From: Vespula vulgaris
Taxonomy: Eukaryota; Arthropoda; Insecta; Hymenoptera; Vespidae
NCBI RefSeq assembly: GCF_905475345.1
Contig: NC_066587.1
Location: forward strand, 6,627,570-6,691,569
DNA length: 64,000 nucleotides
Reading direction: 5' to 3'
Below the pieces are notes generated by a model. That model ran no database searches and was not told the DNA's origin. It was given only the letters and a program-made list of their open reading frames with translations. Below, in pieces: positions 1 through 13,855 of the stretch. Made by a program: the position numbers and the translations under genes. The stretch's first letter is position 1. Each line of letters opens with the position of its first letter.

Positions 1-326
1 TTCTTTCTATCGAAAAAAGACTAGTTATAAAATTGATCGAAAGAAGAAAGAGAAGTAAAAGAAAGAAAAAAGGAAAATGAAAGATGGCTATGTAGCTTGA
101 AGATCCTTAACGACGACGAAACGATGAAAATCAATCAGCGAGGAGTATCATCCACTGAGAGATCCGGTAATTCAAGCCCTTTTCATTTTCGATGTTACTT
201 ATTGCACGACGGGGTTTTACTAATGTGAACGTTGGGATTAGACGGGAGACCTATGCGCGTCCAGCTAACGTATTCGTCTCTCTCTTTCTCTCTCTCTTTT
301 TCTCTCTCTTTCTCTCTGTCTGTTTC

Positions 327-359
<33 letters not shown>

Positions 360-817
360 GTGTCTTTTCAAGATGCAGCTTACACGTCTTAGCTTACGCG
401 CCGTTATCTTCGAAGGTATAACCTCGTAAATCCATGGGCATTTGTTTCCTGCCCACCCTCGGGATCCGTCAAGATTACTGGCCATTAATCTCACTGCGAT
501 CATTCATACGTTTACAACGACAAATCGCTACCTTCGGTTTCTATTCTATCTCTTTCTCTTTATCACAATGTTGTATCTTTTTCCTGTCTTTTTTCTCGTT
601 ATCTCATTTTCTTTTCTTTTTCTGTATCTATTTCTATTCGGTTTCTTTAATATCTTCACTTCTTTCTTTTTTTTTTTTTATAAAATCATATATGTAGGTG
701 TAAAATTTAATGTATATATACAATATAATATAGATATATATTTTAGTATATATATATGCTATATACGATAGAGATCTATATAAATGTAAATCTAAATTAC
801 TATCGTATTTCTTTACA

Positions 818-870
<53 letters not shown>

Positions 871-1921
871 ATGTACATGATATCGTTTTGTCTGATTAAT
901 TTCAGCTTATCTCGATATTCATAGATACATATATATTCACATATGGTGATCACAATATGATTAATTTTGTTTTTAAATCACGTATCTTACGAGGTTATTT
1001 CTATCATCCCTTTCATTTCATTTTAGCCTCGATTTTATTAACCATTTTGTTCGACGCGAAAAATCTTCACTCCCAAACATAGTCTTCTTTTGGCACATAT
1101 TGAATCGTGATTTAACGAGCTAGGAAAATCGACTCCCCTTCTATAATATCTTCAAGTAACGAATAGTAGTTGTATGCTTGCCGTCTTTCGAGAGTCGGCT
1201 TTCACGTTACGATATAGAGCATCGTAAAATAAGTTTTAGTGACTCGGATGAATTTACTTTATTAGCACGTTAGAGCTTTGGGGTTTGTCGGTAGAATGCT
1301 TGATCTTATAATGGACCAAACCGAGTCGCCATTCTATCTGTCGAGGCTCGCTGATTCTCCGCTCGCTGGATAATGGTTTCTACCGGGACTGCCCAGAATA
1401 TATAAGTCTTTAATAGCGATGGCTCCTTTCTTTCTTTCTTTCCTTCTTTCTTTCTCTCTTTCTTTTTCTATCTCTTTCTCTTTTTTTGTACACAAAAAAA
1501 AAGAAAAAAAGCAAAGGAAAAAAAAAGAAAAGAAAAGAAAAAATAAGTCGGCGTTCTCGATCAAAGTGGTTTCCCTGTAAAGACGGGGACCGCGGTTTTA
1601 CATCGCGTTAGAACCAGTTATACAGACAGGAGGCGCTTGTTAAACGAGACCAGTCGGCTAGTGTAAACAGATCCGATAGTTAACAGCGTATCTCTGTCCA
1701 GTTTCGTCTCGATAAAGTCGACTAGATTCACTTCAGCGTCTTTTCATTCTTGAAGTGTTACATTCTATTGGAATCTATGTTTTTTTCATATCGATTGTCT
1801 CGTAATGTTGTTCCTCAGAATCATTCGATAATATGATTCAGATCGATCGCAGGATTCCTAGGATAATATCTACTTTCAAATTTAATGTTGCTAAATCATA
1901 TCGATATATTTATCTTTATCG

Positions 1922-1954
<33 letters not shown>

Positions 1955-2215
1955 CATATTACCTTCGACTTTTTATCTTTCCCGTTAAAACACGTCTAAA
2001 TCCAACGTTCTCCAATTACTTTCGATTTCACAATCATTTCATTAAGTTTCGTCTCATTTTCAAAATACTTTTGATATTCTTTATCTTTTCGTTTAGTTTC
2101 GTCGTATAGAAATGAATTCGTAATGATCCCATTCTAATACCATTTTAATATCCTTTTAAAGAATCAACGTTTTCATATTACTTTCAATAAATTATCTGAA
2201 TGTTGTCTTATCGAA
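1..2215. other. gene-free stretch: CT tract, AT repeat, unique DNA
   Basis: Holds a CT-rich tract (274-361), a T-rich stretch (540-690), (AT)n at 825-864, (CTTT)n running into an A-rich purine tract (1427-1545) and a T run (1930-1955). Between them, 1010-1425 and 1555-1880 are of ordinary complexity. No gene seen. Confidence 0.7.
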
Positions 2216-2526
2216 ATGGTTCAAATCATAGCTGCATCCAACGTAAGAGCTTTTCGAATTGAAACAGAGGACGAAGAAGAAGACGATGATAAAAAAGAAG
2301 AAGAAGAAAAAGAAGAAGAAAAGGAGGGAGAAGAAGAAGAAGAAAAAAAAAAAGAAAAAGAAAACGATCTTGAGAAAACGTCATTGTGGATAGAATGAAC
2401 GGTGTTTAAGTCGAAAACCGCACTGATGGAGGATGCTTGAGATGGAGAATCGTATCTCTCTTGGCCGTTCTTCGATTATGTGTCGGAATAATACGGTGAG
2501 AACAAGCAAGAGGAGAGGGAGAAGGA

Positions 2527-2557
<31 letters not shown>

Positions 2558-3132
2558 TAGTATACGAAGAGGAGAGTAGAGGGGCAAGTGAAAAGAGAAA
2601 GAAAGAGAGAGAAAGAGAAAGAAAGAGAGAGAAAGAGAAGGACGTAATCTGGTTGGTCCACCGAGCTTCAACGGAGAAAGGATGAAGGAAGGGCCGAGGG
2701 CTTCGAGCCGGCCGCCATAATGCATCGTGAGAAGTGTGCATGGGGTCAAACGGGTCAAAAGAACGTCATGGCGTTCCTTCGTCTCTCTATGGCGGCCGAG
2801 TTGCTCCACTCGCCAAAGGCCTTCTTCCATCTCTCTTTCTCTTTCTCCGATTCTTTCTCTTTTTTTACTTTTCTCTTTTTCTTTTCTCTTTTTTATTTTG
2901 TTCTCTTTCTCTCTTTGGAATCGTCGAACGCGTCTTACGTACGCGTCGAAGATGCAACGACGCGTCCTCCGCGAGGACGACTTCATTCCGTTTACGATCC
3001 TCTCCTTTCGAGATTCGTAAAAATGGCGGAGGGAGTACCCTCAAAGCGGGAAATTTGAATCTTTTTTTAAACATTTCAATAGCGATCGGATTTATAACGA
3101 TCTATTTCATTTTCTATTTTTCATTTAAATGA

Positions 3133-3164
<32 letters not shown>

Positions 3165-3640
3165 CTTTTTTTCAACGATTATTCTGACTATCACACGATA
3201 AATGTACCCGTTAAAATGATATAAAACAAGGTTAGAGATTTCCCTTTATGAATAAATTCCGCCCATCGTTTAGTAAACCGTTCGTAAGCATTATTCTTAT
3301 GCACGATTCTCTTCTACCGTTCTCTTTCATGAATTCATCTAAATGCATTTGAATATTCTCTAGTGTGCGTGCCTGACTCGACGTCTTTATTCTACTGGTT
3401 ACGGTATTTCTAACGAAGAGAAAGAGAGACACATATACTATTGAATGAAATCTTTTAATGGAATTTCATTCGTAGTAATATGAATAAATTTTCTTTGAAA
3501 TTTTTTCGATCAGAAAGTTGTTCGGTATTTTAACATATATCTATACCTATACATATCTATATATGTACGTATATCCCTATGCATGTATATACATATATAC
3601 ATACGTATACGTACATGCGTCTCGTACGTGTATCCTTGCG
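2216..3640. other. gene-free stretch: purine blocks and unique islands
   Basis: (GAA)n-rich block 2262-2366, GA-rich block 2516-2641, pyrimidine block 2828-2925, (ATT)n 3135-3165 and alternating ta/ca/tg tetranucleotides 3535-3625. Non-repetitive islands at 2642-2828, 2925-3060 and 3225-3480. Long open frames on both strands follow the purine/pyrimidine runs and are not genes. Confidence 0.65.
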
Positions 3641-3835
3641 AGTTTATAGGTGAGAGTTGCCGTCAATGAGGCGGAATACGCACCGGCAGAAAGTTTTGCA
3701 AAATATGGAACGACGGTCCTCGCTTGTAAAATGATCTTCTCGACCACTTCCTTCCTCCGTGACGATCGAGGATCCGATGACCAGTTTGAGGTCGAGGATG
3801 ACCGACGTGGGAAAGGATCGCTGATGCTTCATACT
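3640..3835. promoter_or_regulatory. unique-sequence island, possible conserved non-coding element
   Basis: About 195 bp of mixed composition between tetranucleotide repeats and a (CTC)n(TTC)n run (3836-3870). It contains direct half-sites AGGTCGAGGATGACC (about 3789-3803) of nuclear-receptor type. Open on both strands, but no family was recognised. Only conservation in related genomes would show a function. Confidence 0.25.
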
Positions 3836-3879
3836 CTCCTCCTCCTCCTCCTCCTCTTCTTCTTCTTCTGCTGCCTTCT

Positions 3880-4405
3880 CCTCCTACTTGTCATTCCTTT
3901 TTTTCTTTATCCCTTTCCTTCGCTCGTATCTTTCCTTACTTTTTTTCTTACATATTTTAACTCTAATATTTTGGCAGAATCCTCGGGAGTAAAATTTACA
4001 ATTATGTTACGTTGATTCTTTTGATTAATTTAAAACAAGGTCGTTAGAATGTTATTTCAGTTTTATTGTATATAATTGTTTTTATTTCTTTTTTGTATAA
4101 TTTATTTTTTTATATATAAATTATTTTTATATAATTGAATTTGGTATGACGATCAATCGAATTTTCTTTCTTTTCTATCTCTTGTTTTATTTTTTTATCT
4201 TTTCTCTAAGAAAAGTAATAATTGCAAGAAAGAAAGACGAAAGAATTCTTTTCGGGTTTGTCGATGCAGATATAATTTTTTGTCTCTCTCTTATTCGCAT
4301 TTTTCTTTGCTAATTAATTGTAATTGAAATTAATAGTTATTATTAATAAATTAATTAGCAAAAATTGATTTAAAAAATCTGCTCGTTTCGTCTATACAGA
4401 TACAA

Positions 4406-4442
<37 letters not shown>

Positions 4443-5100
4443 ATTTTCTCTTTCTCGTATCTTTCTTTACTTTTTTGTTATTTCTTCTTATCCTAACATA
4501 CCCTGCAAAACTGTAGAAATAGTACACAATAATTTTACATTAAATTTAACAGATAGTTATAAAATTGCTTTTACAAACATATATTACAGAATCTCATTAT
4601 AATTGAAATTGATAAGATGATAAAAACTTTAATAAGATGATAATAACTTGAACCATTAATTTACAAAAACGAAGAAGAAAATTAAATTCCACTTCATGTT
4701 GTCGATACAGATATAATTTAACAATTTCCGTCATTTTATCGTATACATACAATCGTAGTAGATATGTATATTTATTATATCGCGTATGATGACAGTGATC
4801 GAGGATAAATATTCAATTTCTAATCGTATCTCCTTCGAGATAACTTCGTTGCTTTTATAGAAAATAAATGATATAAGTCGTGGGATAAATTAAATGGAAA
4901 GTGACATGGTTTAACAAGGTTTCTACTGTAGTTACATAGTATATATATGTAGGTATATCGATACATACGTCAACGAGAGAGAAAATAACGGAGATCGATG
5001 CGTTACCGAGAATACCGAAGATTATTTAAGCGAGGATTACTAACGACCTGTAATTATCGCGCGTATACTATTATTAAAGAAATGATAGGGCTCGTAGTAC
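3880..5100. repeat. decayed duplications around a GATACAGATATAATT motif
   Basis: A phrase close to tcgatacagatataattt occurs near 4260, 4391 and 4702. A second phrase, ctcgtatctttcnttacttttt, occurs at about 3924 and 4456. This suggests old duplication of a few hundred bases; the (CT)n at 4404-4438 lies inside. Similarity is patchy. Confidence 0.4.
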
Positions 5101-5175
5101 CTTGTATAAATCGCGGATGGTACCATTAATTATTCGACAAAGTCACATTTTTTCTTTTTTGTTTATCAAAACTAT

Positions 5176-5176
<1 letters not shown>

Positions 5177-5262
<86 letters not shown>
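5177..5262. repeat. (GA)n microsatellite, about 42 units
   Basis: Almost pure GA dinucleotide repeat of roughly 84 bp, among the longest pure tracts in the window. Such tracts are GAGA-factor type sites and can form triplex DNA. Confidence 0.95.
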
Positions 5263-5264
<2 letters not shown>

Positions 5265-5269
5265 GTTTG

Positions 5270-5790
5270 CTTGATAGAATCCATTATTTAAGTTAATAAA
5301 TTATATGTCAAGTTTAAATATAAAAATACTAATTCGACGAATCTTGACAATTTTCTTTTCTTTTCTTTTCGATTTATTAAAAATTCGTAAGAGAGAAAAA
5401 GAAAAGAGAAAAAAGTCGACTTGTCGGCTTCGGCAAAATCCATTATCGAAATTGATGAATTAAATGTCGAGTGAATTTAAAAATAAAAAAGAAAAAAAAA
5501 ACCTTGGCTATTAACCGCGTTAACAAATTATATGTCAAGTATATTAAATGTGAAAATATTAATTTTCGAGTTGGATAATTTCATTTTTAAAAATATTAAT
5601 AAATAGTCGAGCGTTAATAAAAATTTTATATCGAATAAAATCGTAATTCGTTGGTCTTTACGTTTTTTTTTTATTTATTAAAAATACAAAAGAGGAAAAG
5701 AGGAAGAGAGATAGAGAAAGAGACAAAAAGAGGACCTGTCTTGTAGTCCAACAAAACACGCTATCTAAGTTAATAAATAAATATATAATT
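5270..5790. repeat. decayed tandem duplication, four partial copies
   Basis: Variants of a phrase 'cattatttaagttaataaa' followed by ttatatgtcaagt occur at about 5280, 5440, 5508 and 5760. Purine runs such as agagagaaaaagaaaagag recur inside (5390-5415, 5690-5735). Units are roughly 70-250 bp and much diverged. Confidence 0.5.
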
Positions 5791-7240
5791 GTATAATGCA
5801 TGGGCTATTGTGGCTATTGTGCATTGTACGTATGCGTCTGTAATCCCTAGTTGGTATAACCGCTCTTTACGGTTAACACGATGTCGTAGTTGTTGCAATG
5901 CATCGCCGTTCGGGACCTACGTGCATGCGTCGCAATATGTTTCTCATTGCGTCTACAGCTTCTTTTTGTAGATCGAATGCGATAATTCAATCGCAATTCA
6001 ATACGTTTAGGATCTCTTTACGTTTCCATTAAAAAGTAAATAAGAAAAGAGAAATAAATACACACAGGCACACACACACACACACACATAAAGCCGACTA
6101 ACGTCGTTCATTGAAGATTATCGAAAATATATTATCATTATTATTATTATCGTTATTATTAATTATTATTATTATTATTTCTTTTTTGAAATAACCATCG
6201 TTTTACCGATTCTTTCCTTTTTACACTTTTTCCTTTCATTATTTTAACGAAGAACTTAATTTCCCTTTTTCTTCTTTTATTTTTCATATTTCTATTCAAT
6301 AATCTATCCAATAGTTCCTAATATCCATTTCAAACAAATAATCTACTTGTAATCTATCTGTAATAATCTATCTATTAATAATTATTCAAAAAATTTTCTT
6401 TATGCGTTTATTTATTTATTGAGATAAAAAGATTTATTCATTCGAGAGAAAAACCTCGTGAGGATGTTTAAGGATATGAATTCGAGTTCTTTGAATCGAG
6501 CTGTAGACTCTCGATCGCAGTTTTCGCTTTATGGCTCTCGCTTGTACGGCGTAGGTGGGCAAGTAGGAACAAGCGGCGAACAACGCGCTTATTCAAATAC
6601 ATTCAATTAATTTCCATAGGACGACAACAATGGCTTCCACAACGTGTAATCGTCCCAACCGATATGCCGACGTCGTTGCATACGCCTGCGATTTCGTGGG
6701 ATCCACACGCTGGATCTTCTTTGGTGATTCTCTCTCTCTTTTTCTTTCTTTTTCTCTTTCGCGATCTTACTCGATACCAGTAATAAATCTTTGTCTTGTT
6801 ACTTGGATTCTCTTTTAATCGAATTTTTTCAACAATTTTTTTTTTTTTTACAAATTTCCCTAATTTTTGTTCAATGATCTTTTAAACGATTTTCAATTTT
6901 GATTGATTCTGTATGATCGAGATTAATAATCTATTATAAACATCAAATGATTCCAATTTTAGTTGATTCCTCTTTATACATTCATAATCGATTATCTACA
7001 TAGATAATAAAGATAAGAAAAAGGAAGAGGAAAGAAAACAAAACTGTGCAAGTACTTACTCCTGTTATATCGAATTTGTTGTTTTTTAAAGAAAAATAAT
7101 AATAAAAATTCGATATCGTTATCTCTGTTTCTCTCTTTCTCTGTTGTCGCGATTGACACACGGTGATAAAATCGATAATCGTTTCGTACAAGATTAAATA
7201 TCCTTCTTCTGGTAGATGCCGCCAATATAACGAGTCGTTC
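5791..7240. other. gene-free stretch
   Basis: Unique DNA at 5791-6050 and 6430-6720, (CA)n at 6066-6088, (TTA)n 6130-6180, CT-rich 6728-6765, AT-rich remainder. No gene seen. Confidence 0.65.
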
Positions 7241-7246
7241 GTTCGA

Positions 7247-7275
7247 GAAATCATCATCATCATCATCCTTATCAC

Positions 7276-7319
<44 letters not shown>

Positions 7320-7415
7320 CCATCATCATCATTGTCGTCGTCATCGTCATCGTCATCGTCATCATCATAATCATAATCATCATCATCATCATCATCGTCA
7401 TCATCATCATCATCA

Positions 7416-7450
<35 letters not shown>

Positions 7451-7475
7451 TTCGTTCTCGTCCTTGTCGTTGGCG
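7247..7475. repeat. (ATC)n trinucleotide block grading into (CTCGTC)n
   Basis: About 170 bp of ATC/GTC triplets followed by about 60 bp of cctcgt units ending near 7475. The frame reads as poly-Ile/Val on + and poly-Met/Asp on -, which is repeat translation and not a protein gene. Confidence 0.95.
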
Positions 7476-7767
7476 TTGACGATAACCTACGAAAGATAGA
7501 AAGAGAGAAAGAGATCGGTTTCTCGAGCTGTGAATGGCTGCGCCTTTGATGAAACGAACGGCGATACGAGGGGATGTCGGAGGGAGGAGAGGGCCTAATT
7601 AATGGGGCGGTAACCGGGCACTTCCTCTTGAACGATCCTCGTACGTTTTCCCCTTCTTTTTCGCTCTCTTGTATTTTCCACCATCTTCGAACCTCCCTCC
7701 TTCTTTCTTTCTTCCTCTTTCTTCATATTCTCTCTCTTTCTCTCTTTCTTTCTCTTCCTTTTATATA

Positions 7768-7820
<53 letters not shown>

Positions 7821-8574
7821 ATGAAAAAGAGCACTATACCCTAAGTACAGTCTGTACATATATATATATTTTTTTTAGTAATTTATGTCTGATTAAATAA
7901 TAAATATCTACACAAATTTTTTTCTTTTACTAAATAATATTATAATAGTATTGTGTCCGTGTTTTCTTAGATGCAATTGTTGTGGTTTTATTTAAATCTA
8001 ATTATATAGATACATACATAGATATATACATACATACATACATATTAAATAAAAATTATTAATTTCCCTTTCTTTTTTTATTTATTTATATTTCATTTTC
8101 TCTCTTAAATACTCTTCCCCATTTATTGTTCCTTCTCATTTCTTCTTTTATTTACATTTATTTATTTTTTATTATTCATTCGTCTTCCTTTTTGTTTTTT
8201 TTTCTTTATTCCTTCTTCCCATTCCTTCTTCATCTTCTTCTTATCTCTCGGCTGTCCTCGTCGTTCTCATTCCTTCTTCATCTTCTTCATTGTCGAAATT
8301 TACCCTCTCTCTCTCTCTCTCTCTCTCTCCCTTCTCTCGAAATACTGGTTTCTTCCTTTCGAAAGTTGCAACGCAGTTACATTGTAATCGATTCGCCGAC
8401 GAGACGATCAAGAAGGTATCGTTCGATGATCGAGGGCACGGAACAGGTATCACGTTCACGGGCTTCGCTTACTAACTGGTTCCCCTAGGCTCCTTTCTTT
8501 GAGCTTGTCGTCGCACGTTTCCCATCATTCACGATATTCGTCCTACGCAACTTTTTTTTTCTTATTTCTTTCTA

Positions 8575-8617
<43 letters not shown>

Positions 8618-9000
8618 TCCATTTTTGATCTTTCTTTCATTAACGATATTTGATTACGATCGAATCTGTTTCGTCTAAATTCTATCGACATATTCTTTCT
8701 TCATTCGTTGCTCAGAAACGAGACACTCTTATTTTCACTCGATCAAACGGTACCGGAGCCAAGGATAACGTGTCGCCTTCGACAAGGAGAATCGATCGTA
8801 TTTCGAAGCACCGTTCAAGGATCCCCTTTGTTCCTCGATCTTCCTTCCATACGTGGATCATACCTTTCACTATGTATGTATGTATGTATGTATGTATGTC
8901 TGTAATATGTAAAATAAGTAATCAAAATAAGAGGGAGATGAAGAAAAAGTAACTCTTAAAGTCGGTTTATTACAATATATTTCATTTTTGAGAAACATCA
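7476..9000. other. gene-free stretch with several microsatellites
   Basis: Unique island 7500-7660, pyrimidine block 7660-7755, (AT)n 7772-7812, (CATA)n 8010-8043, pyrimidine-rich 8100-8290, (CT)n 8303-8330 and 8584-8613, unique island 8335-8560 and 8640-8870, (TATG)n 8871-8900. No gene seen. Confidence 0.65.
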
Positions 9001-9475
9001 AAATATATTAGAAATACAATATATATGTATATACTTCTTGCATATAGTTATTTATTTAAATATAAAATACTATGAATTCTGATATTTCTTATTGACTAAT
9101 TAAATACATTTTTGAGAGAGAATTTTATACATTACATTCTCCGTTTATCACGAAATATATTTGATATATAACAAATTATTATTAAATATATTTAAATAAT
9201 TATCTAAATAATAAATTATTACTATATAATAATATAATATATAAAAATGTATATATATATATATATATATAGTATTATACATTGCTTCTATATTATATTA
9301 TATATTCTTTCAACGTAATTGTTATTTTATTGGAATATAAATTATTAAAAACGATGACATTATTTATTAACCATATTAATATTTTGAAAGGTCTGTCTTT
9401 TCTTTTTTTTTTTATAAGACACACATCATACATACGTACATTCATACATATATATATATATATATATATGTATTG
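9001..9475. other. AT-rich gene-free stretch
   Basis: Very AT-rich with (AT)n at 9248-9271 and 9444-9470. Nothing coding. Confidence 0.7.
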
Positions 9476-9960
9476 GGAACGCGTTTCTCGTGTGGTACCT
9501 GCCTCGAGGACGCCTATATCCGATGGCATCGAGATCGTCGATAACGAAGAAGGAATCCGATGGCCTGTAATTTGTCGTTGAGATATGTTTAAGTATCTTT
9601 CTCTTTCGTCTATTGGTGCCGTTAACAAATTCCTCGAATACTATTATCTATTCGCTATATTCGATTCAATTTCTAATACTACCGTTGAAGTTTTCTTTCT
9701 TTATTTCTTATTAATGAGAATTTACATCTCATAAACCTTAAAAATCTTAAAATCATCCTGCGTAAGATGTCACGTTCGTCGTAATCTTTCGTTATCTACG
9801 ATCGCAAATTGGTGTATCGAGATACATCGGCTACGAGCGTGTCACTTTATCGCTGTTATCAAGACGCACGAGTAAATCGATCGAATCGATATATCGGCGC
9901 CAGTCAGCACGTGGTTACGTTTTCGAACGATGATTTCATATAGCAAACAAACGAACGTTA
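9476..9960. promoter_or_regulatory. unique GC-richer island, candidate regulatory DNA
   Basis: Nearly 500 bp without simple repeats in otherwise AT-rich surroundings, with several CGAT/ATCGAT-type words (for example aaatcgatcgaatcgatat near 9872-9890). Candidate enhancer by complexity only. Confidence 0.25.
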
Positions 9961-10560
9961 TCCGTCTACTCGATCAATTTAACATACCTTTCTGATTTAT
10001 TACCCAATTATAGTTAATTTAAACAAGAACTATGCTTGAATTATGCATCAATAATTCGTACGAAATCGATCGTTTCGAACGATCTCTTTTCCATTTTCTT
10101 TTCTTTTCTCTTTTCTCTTCTTTTTCTTGAATAAAAAATACATATATTACGTCTCAATAAAATTGTACTTTTCATAGTTTTACTAAATTGATCGAAAATA
10201 GAAAAGTATATATATATATATATATAGATTACAAATAATCTTGAGGAATTTTATCTTTGAAAAAAAAAAAAATCAATAATAAGTTAATCAATGCAAACGA
10301 AAGTTCGATCATGACGAGCAACAATTAGCAATCCCATTCATTTCCTTTCCTTCTTCTTTTTCATTGAAATAAAAAATACATCGATTATCATCCCTCAGTG
10401 AAATAGTATCTTCAAATCTTTTTTCGCCAAATAGTTTCGGTAAAATAGGGAAGTAAAAAAGATCAAACAATCTTAAGGACCTTGTCTTATAAAAAAAGGG
10501 TCGTATTTTGCGATAGCAATGCGTCACGACGCTCACGAATTCACGAAAGTTGCCTGGAAT
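9961..10560. other. gene-free AT-rich stretch
   Basis: Pyrimidine run 10090-10130, (AT)n 10207-10226, A-run 10260-10272, ordinary DNA elsewhere. No gene seen. Confidence 0.65.
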
Positions 10561-10569
10561 TCTGGAGTT

Positions 10570-10725
10570 ACATACGAAGAAGAAGAAGAAGACGAAGAAG
10601 AAGAAGAAGAAGAAGAAGAAGTAGTAGTAGTAATAGTAGTAGTAGTAGTGTAGTAGTAGAAGGAGGAAAAGAAGGAGAAAGAAGAGGAGGAAGAGGAGGA
10701 GGGGGAGGAGGAGGAGGAGGATGTG
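10570..10725. repeat. (GAA)n(GTA)n(GGA)n compound repeat
   Basis: Trinucleotide compound array: GAA to about 10620, GTA 10621-10660, then GAA/GGA ending in a G-rich end at 10725. The long open frame through it is repeat translation. Confidence 0.9.
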
Positions 10726-10977
10726 GACGTCCAGTCACGGAACGCTTTTTCCTACCAAGACTAACCTTTTATTCGTGTCGTCCTAATTCGAAGCGAGTCA
10801 TCGGGACTCGCTTGGAATGTCCCGCGGCATCCTCTCGTTTTCCTCTTTTCTTCCTCTTCGTCTTCTCTCTCATTCTTTTTCTTCTCTTTCTCTATCTCTC
10901 TCATTCTCATATTCTTTCTCTTTCTATCTCTGTCTATCTTACAACGAGACCATGTAGTTTCATCTTTCTTCAACGCC

Positions 10978-10986
10978 ATCAAAAAG

Positions 10987-11053
<67 letters not shown>
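10978..11053. repeat. (GA)n microsatellite
   Basis: GA-rich lead-in then a nearly pure (AG)n of about 54 bp ending at 11053. Confidence 0.93.
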
Positions 11054-11055
<2 letters not shown>

Positions 11056-11245
11056 CTCCTCCTCAGCTTCGGGAAGGCCCCTTTGGTAATTAATTTAACT
11101 TCTTGTCTCGACGATGGCGGCTGCTAATGGTTTTCTTGTTCTACCCCGCGCGAAGCTGTCCGCGTCGTCTCGCCTTCGTTTTCTGACCGCCCACCGATTA
11201 CTACCGTACATCGAGAAAGAAAGAACGACAGAAAGAAAGTGAATG

Positions 11246-11278
<33 letters not shown>

Positions 11279-12176
11279 GAGTCTTCTTTCTTCTAACGGA
11301 TTTTTATCTAATTATCTTTCTTCAACTCGCGTTCCTTTCCTCCATAAAATTCCGGTTCTCCGTAGACACGCACTTTCTGCCGCCTTCGAGAAAATTCTGA
11401 TAACTTTTGCGATATATTTTATTCTTTATCATTTTCTTTCTCTCTTTCTCTTGTTTCCCCCACTCTTTTTAAAGTAAATCCTTTCGATTTTGAGATCGTC
11501 GATCTTGTAAATTTTCCTCAATTGTTATTTCTTCCTTCAGATTATATTCCTCTCGAATCTCTTCAAAGACTCTACACTGAAGGCGCATGTTTATAACTGC
11601 GAGTTTGATTTCGTTCAAAATAGGAATTATTTTCGTTCAATAAATAAAATAAACCTTGGATACCTAATCACTGGATAAAAAATTTCTAAAGGAAGAAAAA
11701 GAAAAAAATCTGATCTTGCGACACCAACAATGACTATAATTTTATCAACTAAGAGAAAGAATTGGAAAATATTTTTGATAACATCAAAATTGAAATTCAA
11801 TGTAATTTACAAAATTAACTTATGATTAATCTAATTCGATCTTTTCAATATTTAATTAATCAGACAATTAGAATATTAACTCTCTCTCTCTCTCTCTCTC
11901 TCTCTCCTTTTCCGCGTTTCTTGAAAAATTGATAAAACGAGAAAAGGATCAGAGTAGAGGGTTCTTCGCAGATTTCTCGAATTCATCGAAGCTGATTTCT
12001 TCTTTCCTTTTTTTTCTCTTCCTTCGTGAAAGACCCGAAGGAAGATGAAAAGCCGGCTTTGGTTGCGCGTGTAACGTCCGTTCTCCGAGCCGCGAGGCGT
12101 TAACGAGGCGGGCAAACACGAAGGAGGAAGAAGAGGATCTAAGGAGAAAGAGAGACAGAGAAGCAGAGAAAGAGAA

Positions 12177-12211
<35 letters not shown>

Positions 12212-13085
12212 AAGAGAGAGTGAGTGAGAGAATGGATAAGAAGAAGACGGCGAAGATTCTTTAAAGCGATGGAACGGAGAACGTCGAAGGCGAATGCTAC
12301 GGAATAAAGCACGAAGGCGCCTTTTCAAGGTGCGAGGTGTGAACTCTGCCGCCCTTCTTGAGAGACTCCCTCTATCGGTATTCACTTTCTCTCTCTCTCT
12401 TTTTTTTTTCTTTTTCTTTCTTTCTCTCTCTCTCTCTTCGTATATCCTCCGACACGAAGGTGTACTACCACCTCTTTCCACCTTATTAAGACCGCCAAGC
12501 CCGCCGGCAACGAAAGAACACACCGTTTCTCTCTTTCTTTATCTCTTTCTTCAATTTCTTGCCCTCCTCTTCTTTGATCCTTTATGAAGAACGAGATGAT
12601 GTATTTCGATCTCGGAATAACGTTCTCGCGCGGAGCGTTGGAATCGAGATAAAAGTTATAATCGGACGAGCGTATCCTTCTTTTACATTCGCTCGTACGA
12701 AACGAGAAATCGAGTTTGAATTTTATTAAAAGGGGGAATATTTTTTTATCAGAGAGGAAAAAAGTCATTTTAATTTCCTCGATAAAAGTGGTATCGTTTA
12801 ATTTTCTTTACGTTCGTCGGATACCAAATAAATTCAATTTAAATTTCTCTATGAACTATCTGTACATTATCATACGTTCATTACTAGCTAGGATTTACAC
12901 GAAAATTATATTGTTATTTATTTTAGAATAATTATATTGTATGAAGTATAATTTTTTCATGTTTGAAAAGTTGTATGAGAAACTATGGATAGAAGTTTTC
13001 GATTATAAAATATAATCGAATGTTAAAACAAGCATTTATAAGTGTTTAAAACACATCGTAAGTGTACTCACGTGTGATTTTAAAG
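11054..13085. other. gene-free stretch, GA and CT tracts between unique islands
   Basis: Unique islands 11055-11210, 11290-11640, 11930-12120, 12240-12385 and 12465-12700. GA tracts 11215-11282 and 12135-12235, CT tracts 11879-11906 and 12384-12440. 12700-13085 is AT-rich. A long minus-strand open frame over 11876-12523 is mostly Arg/Glu/Ser/Leu repeat and is rejected. Confidence 0.65.
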
Positions 13086-13089
13086 TTAC

Positions 13090-13855
13090 ATAAAGTTATG
13101 AAGGGTTACATTTCTCCAGCAGAATTTCTACGGTCTATCTTATTAGAAGAATTCTAACTCGGTCTAAGTTCTCGAACCAATGGTTTGTTTTTGCTTGGAA
13201 AAAATAGAGAATTAACACTTCATTATACTTTCTAACACTAGGATGTTTGAGATACATATATACCTGTGTATATATATGTACATATATATATAATAAAGAT
13301 TATTTTTTCTCTTAAAGAAAGAAAAATAAAAAGACTTTATTTTAATTTCCAACAGGAATATCGTTACAAATCATAGTTATAAATGAAACCAAAGAAATTT
13401 CATTTAAATTTCTTACGTAAAATTAGTACTGTTCATTCCTATTCGGAAAATTCTAACTTTGAATTCTAAGTCTGAGTTCTCGAGCTAACGGTTTGTTTGT
13501 TCTTACAGGGAATAGAAAATTAACGCTTCATTATACTTTTCAGCACACTAGAGACTATTCTGTACAGATACATATATAATATATAACATATAAATATATT
13601 ATTCAAAGAAGATTCTATTTTCTATGAAAAATAAAAGGATAAGAGAATAGAAATTTCAATTTCTTGCACGAAATTATTACAAATTGTCGCTTCAAGGTAG
13701 ATCAAAGGGATTTCATTTAAATTTCTCGCGCGAAATTCGTCCGCGTCATCCTTATTAGAAAATTTCTAACTTAATTTAAGTTCTCGAATTAGCGGTTTGT
13801 TTTTGCTTAGAAAAAAAAAAGAGAACAAATTAACACTTTTATTATACTCTTTAAC

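Noticed and set aside
7163..7549. 128-residue open frame, mostly Ile/Val
   Set aside because: Pure translation of the (ATC)n and (CTCGTC)n repeats.
10482..11093. 203-residue + frame
   Set aside because: Arg/Ser/Gly runs from triplet repeats and Arg/Glu from (GA)n.
11876..12523. 215-residue minus-strand open frame
   Set aside because: Dominated by Arg/Glu and Ser/Leu from GA and CT tracts; no domain and no conserved core.
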